From assembly GCF_002043095.1 (NCBI RefSeq), contig NZ_MVOC01000010.1:62001-126000 (forward strand): a stretch of DNA of 64,000 nt, in the 5' to 3' direction. The notes below the pieces were generated by a model. The model was not told the origin of the DNA. It made no database searches and worked only from the letters and a program-made list of their open reading frames with translations. Source of the stretch: Mycobacterium sp. AT1 (lineage in GTDB: Bacteria; Actinomycetota; Actinomycetes; Mycobacteriales; Mycobacteriaceae). This document shows, piece by piece, positions 9,900-17,983 of this stretch. Position 1 is the stretch's first letter. Each line of letters starts with the position of its first letter. The position numbers and the translations under genes were made by a program.

Positions 9900-10715
9900 A
9901 TGCCAACCACCGCCGATTTGGTGGTCATGCCGTCCGACATGCAGTCCCCGGTAGCGGCTTACACCGCGTTCTACTGGTTGTTCTTCGCCCAAGTGGCCGG
10001 TGCAGTCGTGTGGCTGGGTTATGTGGCGTGGCGCAACCGAACTGTCATCCCGTTGGCGGCCTTGGGCGGGGCGCTGGTGGTTGCGTACTTCTCGCCGCCG
10101 GTGCTGAACAGGTTGACCCTGGTGTGGTTTCCGGACAACATCCCGCTCGCCTACATCAGCGCGTTTGGCATGCGTGACCCCTTGTTCGACTACCTCGGTT
10201 ACGCGCTCTTCTTCGGTCTCGGCGGTTACAGCTGCTATCGGTTGATCGACAGCGGGCGGGGCGCCCGTGCGGTTTACGGAGTCGCGCTGGTCTGGGGCGT
10301 CGCGGACCTCGTCTATGAACTGCCGTTCCTGCGCTGGGGTATGTACACCTACTACGGTCCCCAGCCGTTTCAGATTCTGGGGTTCCCGGTCCATTGGGTG
10401 TTGATCAACGCGATGGTTCCGGTGGTATCGGGGACGCTGATGTGGCTGGCAATCAACAGTCGCACTGACCGCAGGCGAATGTTGTTGCGGGTAGCGGGTT
10501 GCGCACCGTTGGCGTCCTTCGTAACCCTTGGTGTGGCGATGCCGGTTGGAGTTGCACTCAACGCGGCGATTCCAGCTGCCGCGGTCCATCTCGGTGCCTT
10601 GTTGAGTATCGCAATGGCGGTGGGCCTGATCGTCTACTGCGCCGCTTATGCCCAGCGCGTGGCTCAGTCGACGGAATCCTCTGAGCCACCGGCAGTTCGC
10701 CAGCGCGTGAGTTGA
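9900..10715 (+). CDS. small AveC-like multi-pass membrane protein (paralog 1)
   Basis: The 271-residue protein has about seven hydrophobic helices and no soluble domain. It is one of six related proteins in this window. The family pattern is a first block like SPPVLNRLTLVWFP (EPxxDxLGxxWy in others), a middle block GYALFFGLGGYSCYR, and TYYGPQPFQILGFPVHW (YYGxxP, then a Gly-Pro-Trp patch). Paralog 1 is the most divergent at the first block, lacking the Glu-Pro. The long AveC-like proteins at 11303 and 49051 have a corresponding WDPLDNY block, which suggests a common superfamily; I see this by eye only. ATG 9900 has GGGAGG about 10 bases upstream; the frame is open back to 9627 without coding character. 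Its function is unknown. Its 3' end overlaps the convergent TetR gene by 52 bases. Confidence 0.78.
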   Translation: MPTTADLVVMPSDMQSPVAAYTAFYWLFFAQVAGAVVWLGYVAWRNRTVIPLAALGGALVVAYFSPPVLNRLTLVWFPDNIPLAYISAFGMRDPLFDYLGYALFFGLGGYSCYRLIDSGRGARAVYGVALVWGVADLVYELPFLRWGMYTYYGPQPFQILGFPVHWVLINAMVPVVSGTLMWLAINSRTDRRRMLLRVAGCAPLASFVTLGVAMPVGVALNAAIPAAAVHLGALLSIAMAVGLIVYCAAYAQRVAQSTESSEPPAVRQRVS

Positions 10716-11251
10716 GCGGCTCCGTTCAGGAACATGTCGGCGAGTACCTCGTGGGGCTCTTGATCAGGCGCGATCGCACCGGGCGTCAATAGCGCCCGAG
10801 CCAAGGCGATGAATGTTGCCGCGAGCCACTCGGCGCTCACATCGCTGCGTAGTAGACCTGACGACTGCCAGGCCGCCATCAGTGCGGACAGCCCGATCGG
10901 ATCTGGTCCTGCTGCCGCGAGTTCGGCGGTTCCCAACAGAAACGCGTACTGGGCGGCGAACCGTGCGGTGTCGACGGCGAGAGTGTGGACCGCATCGTCG
11001 AAAGTCTCGAGTTCTGCTGCGCGAGTGACTATTTCGATGCCCTCGCTCAGCGCATGTGACAGTACGTCCTGGATCAGATGATCCCGCGATGGGTAGTGCC
11101 GGTAGACGGTGGCGCGATGGACCCCAGCCACCTGTGCCACACGTTCGAGCGTCGCGCTCGCGTCTGCGCTGAGTGTTCTCACCGCGGCCGCAAGGATCTG
11201 TTCCTTCTTGAGGCGGGCATCGGCGCGGCGGGGGCGAGTCGATGCTGGCAC
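10664..11251 (-). CDS. TetR-family transcriptional regulator
   Basis: The 195-residue protein has a TetR helix-turn-helix near residues 28-60 (ERVAQVAGVHRATVYRHYPSRDHLI) and an Ala-rich ligand-binding domain with a conserved late segment (WLAATFIALARALLTPG). It lies between two AveC-like genes: convergent and overlapping with the one at 9900, and downstream of the one at 11303 on the same strand (51 bases). It could be co-transcribed with the latter. Which ligand it senses is unknown; TetR proteins in lipid catabolic clusters usually bind acyl-CoA or the pathway substrate. Confidence 0.88.
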   Translation of the reverse strand: MPASTRPRRADARLKKEQILAAAVRTLSADASATLERVAQVAGVHRATVYRHYPSRDHLIQDVLSHALSEGIEIVTRAAELETFDDAVHTLAVDTARFAAQYAFLLGTAELAAAGPDPIGLSALMAAWQSSGLLRSDVSAEWLAATFIALARALLTPGAIAPDQEPHEVLADMFLNGAAQLTRWRTAGGSEDSVD

Positions 11252-11302
11252 GTTCCCATTGTGGCCCAGTTCCGCTGGGGTCAGCTGACCAGCCCCGACT
11301 GG

Positions 11303-12292
11303 TTAGGGGACCGGGAAGTACGACGGCAGGTGGGTGTTGAGCGTGCCGTGCATCATGATCAGGTTGAACGGCAGAAAGTACGTGAGGATGTACACGACGC
11401 TGCTGAAGGAGAAGATCGACAGGAATCTCATCGCGGTCTGCTGCCATCGGCAGACGGGTAGTCGGTCGATACCGCGTTCGATGACGGAGAGGCCCTCGCG
11501 GTTGTTCATCGCCGTCTCTCGCAGCCAGATCAGGGCGAGCCAGGTAAGTCCGTAGAGGAACGGGTTGAACCACGGCCATGCGTACTGGCCCTCCCACAGG
11601 GTGAATCCCGGCACCGTAGTCGGATACACCCAGTGGCCGAGTCGCATGAAGACGACCTCGCTGACGGCGCACTGCGCTGCTGCCACCAGGTAGACGACCA
11701 GGTACTGAATCCACCGCGGCCACGCTCGCTGCGACTCTGAAAGGCGATGCAGGACATAGCTTCCGAGTCGGACGGCGGCGAACCAGGACCACGTGTAGCA
11801 GCCGAAGATGAACCCCAGTGGTACCGCCCATAGCTCGGGGGCGTCGCCCTGCCAGCCGGGGATGAACCCGCCCCACGAGCCAAGATTGATGAAGTTGGCG
11901 TTGTACTGAAACGCGAACACGAAGTAGTTGTCGAGCGGATCCCAGATGTTCATCGCGAACGAGGCCAGGATGAGCAGCCCGTCGAAGCCCATGCTTCGTC
12001 GTTCCACGGCTGGCTTGATCACGAACCAGCCCAATAGTGCGAGGAAGACGGCGAACTGACCCCACTCCAGGGCCCTCAGCAGCAGAAGCTTGATCCCGCC
12101 GAAGTGATCAGTCCCAGGTGGGACCGACTGCGGACCTGCGGCAAGCCACTGGAACAGAACTGCAACAACCAACACCATCAGAGCCGCACCCAGTGTCACC
12201 AGTCCAAGGGTGACTCGCTTGCGGAGCGCAGTCGCCGCGTCAGACGAGTCCGCGACGTCCGGCGGCAAGTCACCACGTATCGCTTCGGCCAT
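11303..12292 (-). CDS. AveC-like (spirocyclase-family) membrane protein
   Basis: The 329-residue protein has about seven membrane helices. Its striking shared blocks are ALEWGQF, NIWDPLDNYFVFAFQYNA, GSWGGFIPGWQ, PELWAVP, SEVVFMRLGHWVYP, FTLWEG and HLPSYFPVP at the C-terminus. The same blocks occur in the protein at 49051. From memory this matches the family annotated as AveC-like, named after the avermectin spirocyclisation protein of Streptomyces; that assignment was not searched. ATG 12292 is chosen because the upstream frame (open to 12406) has no coding character. An inverted repeat at 12292-12317 abuts the start codon and suggests direct repression. The mycobacterial members have no established role. 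Confidence 0.75.
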   Translation of the reverse strand: MAEAIRGDLPPDVADSSDAATALRKRVTLGLVTLGAALMVLVVAVLFQWLAAGPQSVPPGTDHFGGIKLLLLRALEWGQFAVFLALLGWFVIKPAVERRSMGFDGLLILASFAMNIWDPLDNYFVFAFQYNANFINLGSWGGFIPGWQGDAPELWAVPLGFIFGCYTWSWFAAVRLGSYVLHRLSESQRAWPRWIQYLVVYLVAAAQCAVSEVVFMRLGHWVYPTTVPGFTLWEGQYAWPWFNPFLYGLTWLALIWLRETAMNNREGLSVIERGIDRLPVCRWQQTAMRFLSIFSFSSVVYILTYFLPFNLIMMHGTLNTHLPSYFPVP

Positions 12293-12317
12293 AAGTGCGA
12301 CATTATCGTCGCACTTA
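12292..12317. promoter_or_regulatory. inverted repeat, candidate TetR operator
   Basis: The core arms taagtgcgac and gtcgcactta (10 bp each, six-base spacer attatc) are perfect. The repeat overlaps the start codon of the AveC-like gene at 12292 and lies 130 bases downstream of the TetR gene at 12449. Position and symmetry suit a repressor site for that regulator or the one at 10664. Confidence 0.5.
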
Positions 12318-12393
12318 AGCCGATGCAAGATCCGAGGACATCGGTCGACGACCGCGCCGTTACCGGCTTTGCGTCGCAACTCGATAGTTCTCA

Positions 12394-12401
12394 TACGCAT
12401 A
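12394..12401 (+). promoter_or_regulatory. TACGCATA element, copy 3
   Basis: Exact copy 102 bases upstream of the AveC-like start at 12292, in the gap after the TetR gene at 12449. Context is tcatacgcatattc. Confidence 0.4.
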
Positions 12402-12448
12402 TTCATCGATGCGACGGATCACCCACTGCCGTCGAAGGCAGTGAGCGT

Positions 12449-13084
12449 CTACTCGGCGGGTTGCTGATCCTCGAAAAGGGGGACGACGTCGCAGATGATG
12501 GTGAGCAAGGACTTGGTAAGCAATTCGGTGACCTCGCCGCGACTCAGCGTGTGCCGTACCAACCACTGTCTCCCGGCGGCACGGGCCATTCCGCCGAATG
12601 CCAGGAACATCGCATGCAACCGGTCTCGTTGAGGATGGTCGTCTAGGCCCAGGGCCTCGAGCATGCGGTCGGCAGCCACGTCGTCGGCCTGTTCGATGAT
12701 GCGTTGGATGTCGTCGTCCTGGGCGTCGACGCTGATCGTCGACGTCCACATGGACTTGTGGCGGGACGTCACCGACAGCCAGTAGTCGATGCTCGCGCGG
12801 ATCCGGTCCTCCAGCGCATCCGGTGCGATCCCCTGTACGGCGGTCGCGACCACATGCGGCGGAACGAGAGCGAAGCGGCGGACGACCTCGAGGTACATCT
12901 CGCGCTTGGTGCCGAAGTAGTAGTGAATCAAGGGGCGCCCAACCCCGGCTTCATCGGCAATCGCGCCGGTCGAGACGTCGCTGTAGCGACGTTCCTCGAA
13001 GTGCCGCGCGGCCACTGCCAGAATCTGCTCGCGTCGCCGCTCGGAATCCAGACGCTGTCTCGCGGGCGCGCTATCGCCAGTCAT
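12449..13084 (-). CDS. TetR-family transcriptional regulator
   Basis: The 211-residue protein has an N-terminal TetR domain (REQILAVAARHFEERRYSDV, then TGAIADEAGVGRPLIHYYFG) and a C-terminal all-helical domain with repeated RAxxxW and GRQW elements. It is divergent from the MpaB-type oxygenase at 13396 (312 bases) and upstream of the AveC-like gene at 12292 on the same strand, so either or both may be its targets. The start ATG 13084 opens the natural N-terminus. The palindrome at 12292-12317 and the promoter at 13250-13279 are the obvious places to look for binding. Confidence 0.9.
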   Translation of the reverse strand: MTGDSAPARQRLDSERRREQILAVAARHFEERRYSDVSTGAIADEAGVGRPLIHYYFGTKREMYLEVVRRFALVPPHVVATAVQGIAPDALEDRIRASIDYWLSVTSRHKSMWTSTISVDAQDDDIQRIIEQADDVAADRMLEALGLDDHPQRDRLHAMFLAFGGMARAAGRQWLVRHTLSRGEVTELLTKSLLTIICDVVPLFEDQQPAE

Positions 13085-13249
13085 GTGTGGACTTCCTGGT
13101 GGGGACGGCTGCCGCTCCGGCGCGGCGGCTCGGGGTGTCGAGATGGATTGATGCTAGACCGGGCGGTGTCGTACCGGCCGTAATGGGACGGACGACCTCG
13201 GATCGGATCAAGCGTGCAGTGCATATTCGTCAAAGTATTGCGCAAAATG

Positions 13250-13279
13250 TTGACTCGATCACTGTCAGGTAAATAGAAT
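13250..13279 (+). promoter_or_regulatory. candidate sigma-A promoter of the oxygenase cluster
   Basis: TTGACT at 13250-13255 and TAGAAT at 13274-13279 are separated by 18 bases and lie 117 bases upstream of the MpaB-type gene. An 8-base palindrome ttgcgcaa at 13238-13245 just upstream could be a regulator site. The rest of the 13085-13395 gap shows no gene. Confidence 0.5.
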
Positions 13280-13395
13280 GCGTTGAAGTCATGGATCGTC
13301 GCCGCAGTATCTCGTGAGCGTCGGTGGCCGGTGTAGATCGTCTACCGCCAGGACAACGCCAGGCCAAATTGTATGTTGGGGAAAGGATTTCGCAG

Positions 13396-14508
13396 ATGGA
13401 GATCGCGGCCGTGAAGACCAAGGTTCCGACGACTACGACCCAACCGGATGGCGACGAAGCCGTCGAGTGGGCGTTGGGGCCAGGGTCGATTACCTGGCGC
13501 GTGATGAAGGATCCGACGGTGTTCATCGTCGGGCTGCTGCGCGAGGCGCTGCTGCTGACGCTGCACCCCGCCTTCGCCGCGGCCGCCGCTGATCACGACA
13601 GCTTCGGCGACGATCCGGTGATGCGATTCAAGCACGTCGCCTGGTACACCTACGCCGCCACGTACGGCACCCCGGATGACGCGGAATACGTCAGCGGCAT
13701 CGTGCGCCGTCGGCATTCGACCATCGTCGGCCTAGAACCGCTGACTGCGCTGCCGTACCAAGCCAATGCCGAATACGAGCTCGCGCTCACCCAAGCCATG
13801 CTGTCGGCGTCCTTCCTGGCGGCCTTCGAGCGGCTCCACGGTGAACTGACCAGTGCCGAACGGGATCAATTCTGTCGCGAACAGCAGGTGCCGGCCGCGC
13901 TGCTGGGAACCAACCCGGACCACCTGCCGTCGACCTATGGCGCGTTGATCGACTTCATCGCCCACGCCCGCAACAAATTCGCCACCGGATTGCAGGCGCG
14001 CGAGACTCTTTCGCCGTTTGCGACAGGGGAATATCCCACCGGCACGGTGATCGGCGATCTGCGTCCGGCCTACCGCAAACCGGCGATGTTCGTCCTGCGG
14101 ACCTTCGCGGACATGGCGATGCTGACGATGTCGTGGGAAGAGCGCGAACTTATCGCGATCAACCGGCGTCCGAAGCTCGGATCCACGTTTGCGACCGGCA
14201 TTGCGCTGCGGCTGTTGTCGAAGTGGTTCCTCAGCGAGAAGGGCCTCGAGGTCTTCGACGACTTCCTCGGCGAGCGCATCGCTCCGATCTACCGGAAGGG
14301 TATCGCCGCCGACGCGGCGCCGGGTGCACGGACTCGCGAGGCGCAATTCGTCGTGCCTGACCCGCGTCCGTGCTTCCACCGGTTGGCCGATCTCTACAGC
14401 AACTGGCCGGGGTCGACCGACGAGTATGTGCTTGGTGCAGAAGGACGTAATGTCGCCGAGGCCGAGCCGACCCCGCCGGTACTGCGCAGCACTGCCGTGT
14501 CGTCATGA
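13396..14508 (+). CDS. MpaB/DUF2236-family oxygenase
   Basis: The 370-residue protein matches the DUF2236 family, which includes the fungal prenyl-chain oxygenase MpaB and the rubber oxygenase Lcp. The recognisable order is GPGSITWRVMKDPTVFIVG, LREALLLTLHPAFAAA, a histidine-containing segment ADHDSFGDDPVMRF, then YAATYGTPDDA and VRRRHSTIVG, with YQANAEYELALTQAMLSASF after it. Family members bind haem and oxidise or cleave isoprenoid or other lipid chains. I do not see a Tat signal, so it is probably cytoplasmic or membrane-bound. ATG 13396 has GAAAGG about 9 bases upstream. It heads a run of plus-strand catabolic genes and is divergent from the TetR gene at 12449. Confidence 0.82.
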   Translation: MEIAAVKTKVPTTTTQPDGDEAVEWALGPGSITWRVMKDPTVFIVGLLREALLLTLHPAFAAAAADHDSFGDDPVMRFKHVAWYTYAATYGTPDDAEYVSGIVRRRHSTIVGLEPLTALPYQANAEYELALTQAMLSASFLAAFERLHGELTSAERDQFCREQQVPAALLGTNPDHLPSTYGALIDFIAHARNKFATGLQARETLSPFATGEYPTGTVIGDLRPAYRKPAMFVLRTFADMAMLTMSWEERELIAINRRPKLGSTFATGIALRLLSKWFLSEKGLEVFDDFLGERIAPIYRKGIAADAAPGARTREAQFVVPDPRPCFHRLADLYSNWPGSTDEYVLGAEGRNVAEAEPTPPVLRSTAVSS

Positions 14509-14588
14509 CGTTGGCGCCTTAAACGCTTGCGCGACAGCCGACCCGGACAAGGCGTCGGTAATTGCAAGGTCGCGGCTCCGGTGAGCGG

Positions 14589-16205
14589 ATGACGGTTCAG
14601 GTGCCGTCCGCGGTGCCATCTCCTTATAGAAAGCAGGAATTCGTGGGTCTCCAATCCATGGTGGGCAAAGCCGTCGGAAGGCGGGTTACCAAGAAGACGT
14701 CCGCCGTGATCGTCGGATGCGGGTTCGGGGGGCTGGCTGCTGCGATCGAGTTGAAGCGTTCCGGATTCGAGGACATCACGATCTTCGAACGGGGCCCGTC
14801 GGTCGGCGGAGTGTGGCGTGACAACACCTATCCCGGTGCGGCCTGCGACGTGCCGTCGGCCATCTACTCGTTCTCCTATGCGCTCAAACCGGATTGGTCG
14901 GCGCTGTTCGGCAAGCAAGCCGAAATCCACCACTACCTTGCCGAGGTGGCCGACGAGTTCGGCATCACGCCGCTCATCCATTTCAACACCGAGGTCCGCG
15001 CAGCGGAATTCGACGAGGACGCGGGCACCTGGACGGTGACCACGTCCAGCGGCGACACCGTCGAGGCCGATGTCCTGATCATGGCCACCGGGCAGCTGAG
15101 CCGGCCCAAGACGCCCTCGGTCCCGGGCTTGGATACCTTCGCAGGCCGGGCATTCCACTCGGCGCAGTGGGATCACGACGTCGATCTGACGGACAAGCGG
15201 GTGGCCGTCGTCGGCAGCGGTGCCAGCGCCATTCAGGTCGTGCCCGCCATCGCCGACCAGGTTCAGGATCTGACCGTCGTGCAGCGCTCACCCAACTGGG
15301 TCATGTGGAAGAGCCGGCGTGTGCCTGGGCCGTTCCAGACCTCCTTGATGCGTCGCTTCGGGTGGCTGCGAAAGCTGCACCACAACGTGCTGTTCCTGTC
15401 TTATGAGACGCGCTATCCGCTGGTTACCCGAGGTGCCGAACCCGTTCGCCGACTTTCCCAGTGGTATCTGATTCAGCGGCTGAAGCGTCACGTCAAGGAT
15501 CCTGTGGAAGTCGCGGCGGCGATTCCCGATTACCGCTTGCTGTGCAACCGGTTGCTGCTGTCCAACGATTGGTATCCCACGATCGGCCGTGGCAACGTCC
15601 ATCTGGTCGGCTCTGCCATGCAGAGCGTCGATGAAACCGGCATCAACACCGCCGACGGCCGTCACGTCGACGCTGACGTGATCGTGTGGTGCACCGGGTT
15701 CAAGGCCAGCGAGTTTCTGGCGCCCATCACCATTCGCGGCCGCGGGGGTGTCGACCTACACGAGCAGTGGGCCCAGACGCCGTCGGCATATCTCGGAATG
15801 GCGGTGCCGAACTTTCCCAATATGTTCATGCTGTTCGGTCCCAACACCAACAGCATCACCAACACGATCGTGTTCCTCCTCGAACGTCAGGCCGCGTACA
15901 TCCGGCAAGCGCTCGAACACAAGGAACGCAACCGGCTGGCCTGGCTGCAGGTGAGCGATGCCACCTACCAGACATTTCAGGGATGGCTGGACCACAAGCT
16001 CGATCGCACCGTCTTCACCGACAACTGCCCCGGCTGGTACACCAACGCCCAAGGCAAGGTGACGGCGATGTGGCCCGCTTCCCACCTGGCCTATGCGCGG
16101 GCGACCCGCCGATTCAAGCCAGACGAGTTCGTCGCGTGGGCCGCTGCACAACCCATTTCGTCGTCGGGCCGGCAGCCGACTGAAGATCGGGCAATCCGCC
16201 GATGA
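14589..16205 (+). CDS. flavin-containing (Baeyer-Villiger type) monooxygenase
   Basis: The 538-residue protein has an N-terminal FAD-binding motif GCGFGG near residue 43, the Baeyer-Villiger fingerprint FAGRAFHSAQWDHD near residue 184 (FxGxxxHxxxW), and a second nucleotide-binding motif GSGASA near residue 210 for NADPH. Such enzymes insert oxygen next to a ketone or oxidise other carbonyls in steroid and terpenoid breakdown. The start is uncertain: ATG 14589 has only GGTGAG upstream, whereas GTG 14643 has GCAGGA at good spacing and still precedes the FAD motif. The stop codon overlaps the acyl-CoA synthetase start (ATGA), so the two are translationally coupled. Confidence 0.9.
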   Translation: MTVQVPSAVPSPYRKQEFVGLQSMVGKAVGRRVTKKTSAVIVGCGFGGLAAAIELKRSGFEDITIFERGPSVGGVWRDNTYPGAACDVPSAIYSFSYALKPDWSALFGKQAEIHHYLAEVADEFGITPLIHFNTEVRAAEFDEDAGTWTVTTSSGDTVEADVLIMATGQLSRPKTPSVPGLDTFAGRAFHSAQWDHDVDLTDKRVAVVGSGASAIQVVPAIADQVQDLTVVQRSPNWVMWKSRRVPGPFQTSLMRRFGWLRKLHHNVLFLSYETRYPLVTRGAEPVRRLSQWYLIQRLKRHVKDPVEVAAAIPDYRLLCNRLLLSNDWYPTIGRGNVHLVGSAMQSVDETGINTADGRHVDADVIVWCTGFKASEFLAPITIRGRGGVDLHEQWAQTPSAYLGMAVPNFPNMFMLFGPNTNSITNTIVFLLERQAAYIRQALEHKERNRLAWLQVSDATYQTFQGWLDHKLDRTVFTDNCPGWYTNAQGKVTAMWPASHLAYARATRRFKPDEFVAWAAAQPISSSGRQPTEDRAIRR

Positions 16206-17983
16206 GCGCGGCCGACGCAACTCTCTGCGATCTGTTCGACCGCACTGTCGGTAGCCACCCCGACCTGATCGCCTTGCGCAACGCCGAGGGCACGCAGAGC
16301 TACACCTATGCGGCCTACCGGGCGGCTGTGGCCGACACCGCGGCTGCGCTGTACGGGGCAGGCGTGCGGCGCGGTGACGTGGTGGCGCTGATGTTCGAGA
16401 ACCGTCCCATGTTCCACGTCGTCGACGCTGCGGTGATGCATCTTGGCGCGGCGAGCTGTTCGATTTACAACACGTCTCCCGTCGGCGACATCGCGCACAT
16501 CATCACCAGTTCTGGAACTCGAATCGCCTTGTGCGAAGACGCTTTCGTGCAGCGACTGCGAGATGCGGCACCGGAACTGGTAATCGTGTGCACCGACTCC
16601 GGAGTAGAGGATGTCGCAGCGTTGAGCGACCTGCCCCGCAGCGTCGAATTCAACTTCGAAACCACCTGGCGGGCAGTGCAACCCGATGACGTCCTGACCC
16701 TGATCTACACCTCGGGAACCACCGGATCACCCAAACCGGTTGAGCTGACTCATCGCTCGATGGTCGCCGAAGTACAGCTGACCGCCGAAGTGCTCGAATT
16801 CAAGGTGGGAGATAGGGTGCCATCGGCGTTGCCGATGGCCCACGCCGCGCAACGCTGGGGAACGCATTACAACGCCATGGCCTTCGGTCTTGACGTGGTG
16901 TGCATCGACGACCTCACTACCTTGGCGGCGAATCTGGTTGCCATCCAGCCCGATGTCTGGGGCACCGTGCCGCGCATCCTCGAGAAGATGGTCGCCGCCG
17001 TGCGCTCCCGATTGGAGGCCGAGACCGACGTGGCCAAAGCACAATTGCTGAGCGCGGCGGTCGACGTCGGGCACCGATATGCGACTGCGGCGCAACGAGC
17101 ACGGGTGGCCGGGGAGCAACCGCCCCAGTCGCTCGTCGAGCAGCGCCAGGTGGTCGAGCCGGTCTTGGCGGCGATCCGCAAGTCAATGGGATTGGGCAAT
17201 CTGCGCTGGCTGATGGTCGGTGCGGCTCCGACTGCTCCGCACATTCAGTCCTACTTGGCGGCGCTCGGCCTGGAGGTGGTCGAGGTGTGGGGAATGTCGG
17301 AACTGGGCGCCGTCGCCACGGTCAACCCTTGCGGTGCGCAAAAGTTCGGCACGGTGGGCAGACCACTGCGCGATGTGCAGATCAAGCTTGGCGCGGACGG
17401 CGAAATCCTGGTGCGGGGTCCCATCGTGATGCGCGGCTACCGTGGTGAACCGGAGGCAACGGCCGAAGCATTCACCGCCGATGGGTGGCTGCGCACCGGG
17501 GATCTCGGCGAACTCGACGCGGACGGCTATCTGTCCATCACCGGCCGCAAGAAGGAGATCATCGTCAATGCTGCCGGCAAGAACATCGCCCCCGCCAAGG
17601 TGGAAGCAGCAGTCAAGGCCGAAAGTCCGTTGATCGGCTCGGTGGTGGCGATCGGTGACGAACGCCCTTATCTGGCGGCGCTGGTCGTCTTGGATCCGGA
17701 CGCCCTGACCCAGTTCGCCGTATCGGCGGGTATCCCGATGGGTGAGCCCGAAGAGCTGTGCACGCACGACGCGGTCAGCGCCGCTGTCGCGCACGCCGTG
17801 GAGCGGGCCAACAAGCACTTGGCACGTGTCGAGCAGATCAAGCGCTACACCGTGCTGCAGCAGTTCTGGCAGCCCGACAGTGCAGAGCTGACACCTACCC
17901 TCAAATTGCGGCGGCGGGTGATCGCCGAGTTGTATCGAAGCGAGATCGACGGACTCTATGCCGTCGAGGCGGTGGCCCGATGA
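16202..17983 (+). CDS. FadD-type long-chain acyl-CoA synthetase / AMP-dependent ligase
   Basis: The 593-residue ANL-superfamily enzyme has the P-loop YTSGTTGSPKP at about residue 168, the adenylate-binding WGMSELG, the hinge TADGWLRTGDLGELD, and the C-terminal lysine motif GRKKEIIVNAAGKNIAPAK. It activates a carboxylic acid to its CoA thioester through an acyl-adenylate. The carboxylate would come from the neighbouring aldehyde dehydrogenase. The gene overlaps both neighbours by 4 bases, so it lies inside a tightly coupled operon. Substrate chain type cannot be read from sequence; the fatty-acyl FadD class is most similar in layout. Confidence 0.92.
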   Translation: MSAADATLCDLFDRTVGSHPDLIALRNAEGTQSYTYAAYRAAVADTAAALYGAGVRRGDVVALMFENRPMFHVVDAAVMHLGAASCSIYNTSPVGDIAHIITSSGTRIALCEDAFVQRLRDAAPELVIVCTDSGVEDVAALSDLPRSVEFNFETTWRAVQPDDVLTLIYTSGTTGSPKPVELTHRSMVAEVQLTAEVLEFKVGDRVPSALPMAHAAQRWGTHYNAMAFGLDVVCIDDLTTLAANLVAIQPDVWGTVPRILEKMVAAVRSRLEAETDVAKAQLLSAAVDVGHRYATAAQRARVAGEQPPQSLVEQRQVVEPVLAAIRKSMGLGNLRWLMVGAAPTAPHIQSYLAALGLEVVEVWGMSELGAVATVNPCGAQKFGTVGRPLRDVQIKLGADGEILVRGPIVMRGYRGEPEATAEAFTADGWLRTGDLGELDADGYLSITGRKKEIIVNAAGKNIAPAKVEAAVKAESPLIGSVVAIGDERPYLAALVVLDPDALTQFAVSAGIPMGEPEELCTHDAVSAAVAHAVERANKHLARVEQIKRYTVLQQFWQPDSAELTPTLKLRRRVIAELYRSEIDGLYAVEAVAR

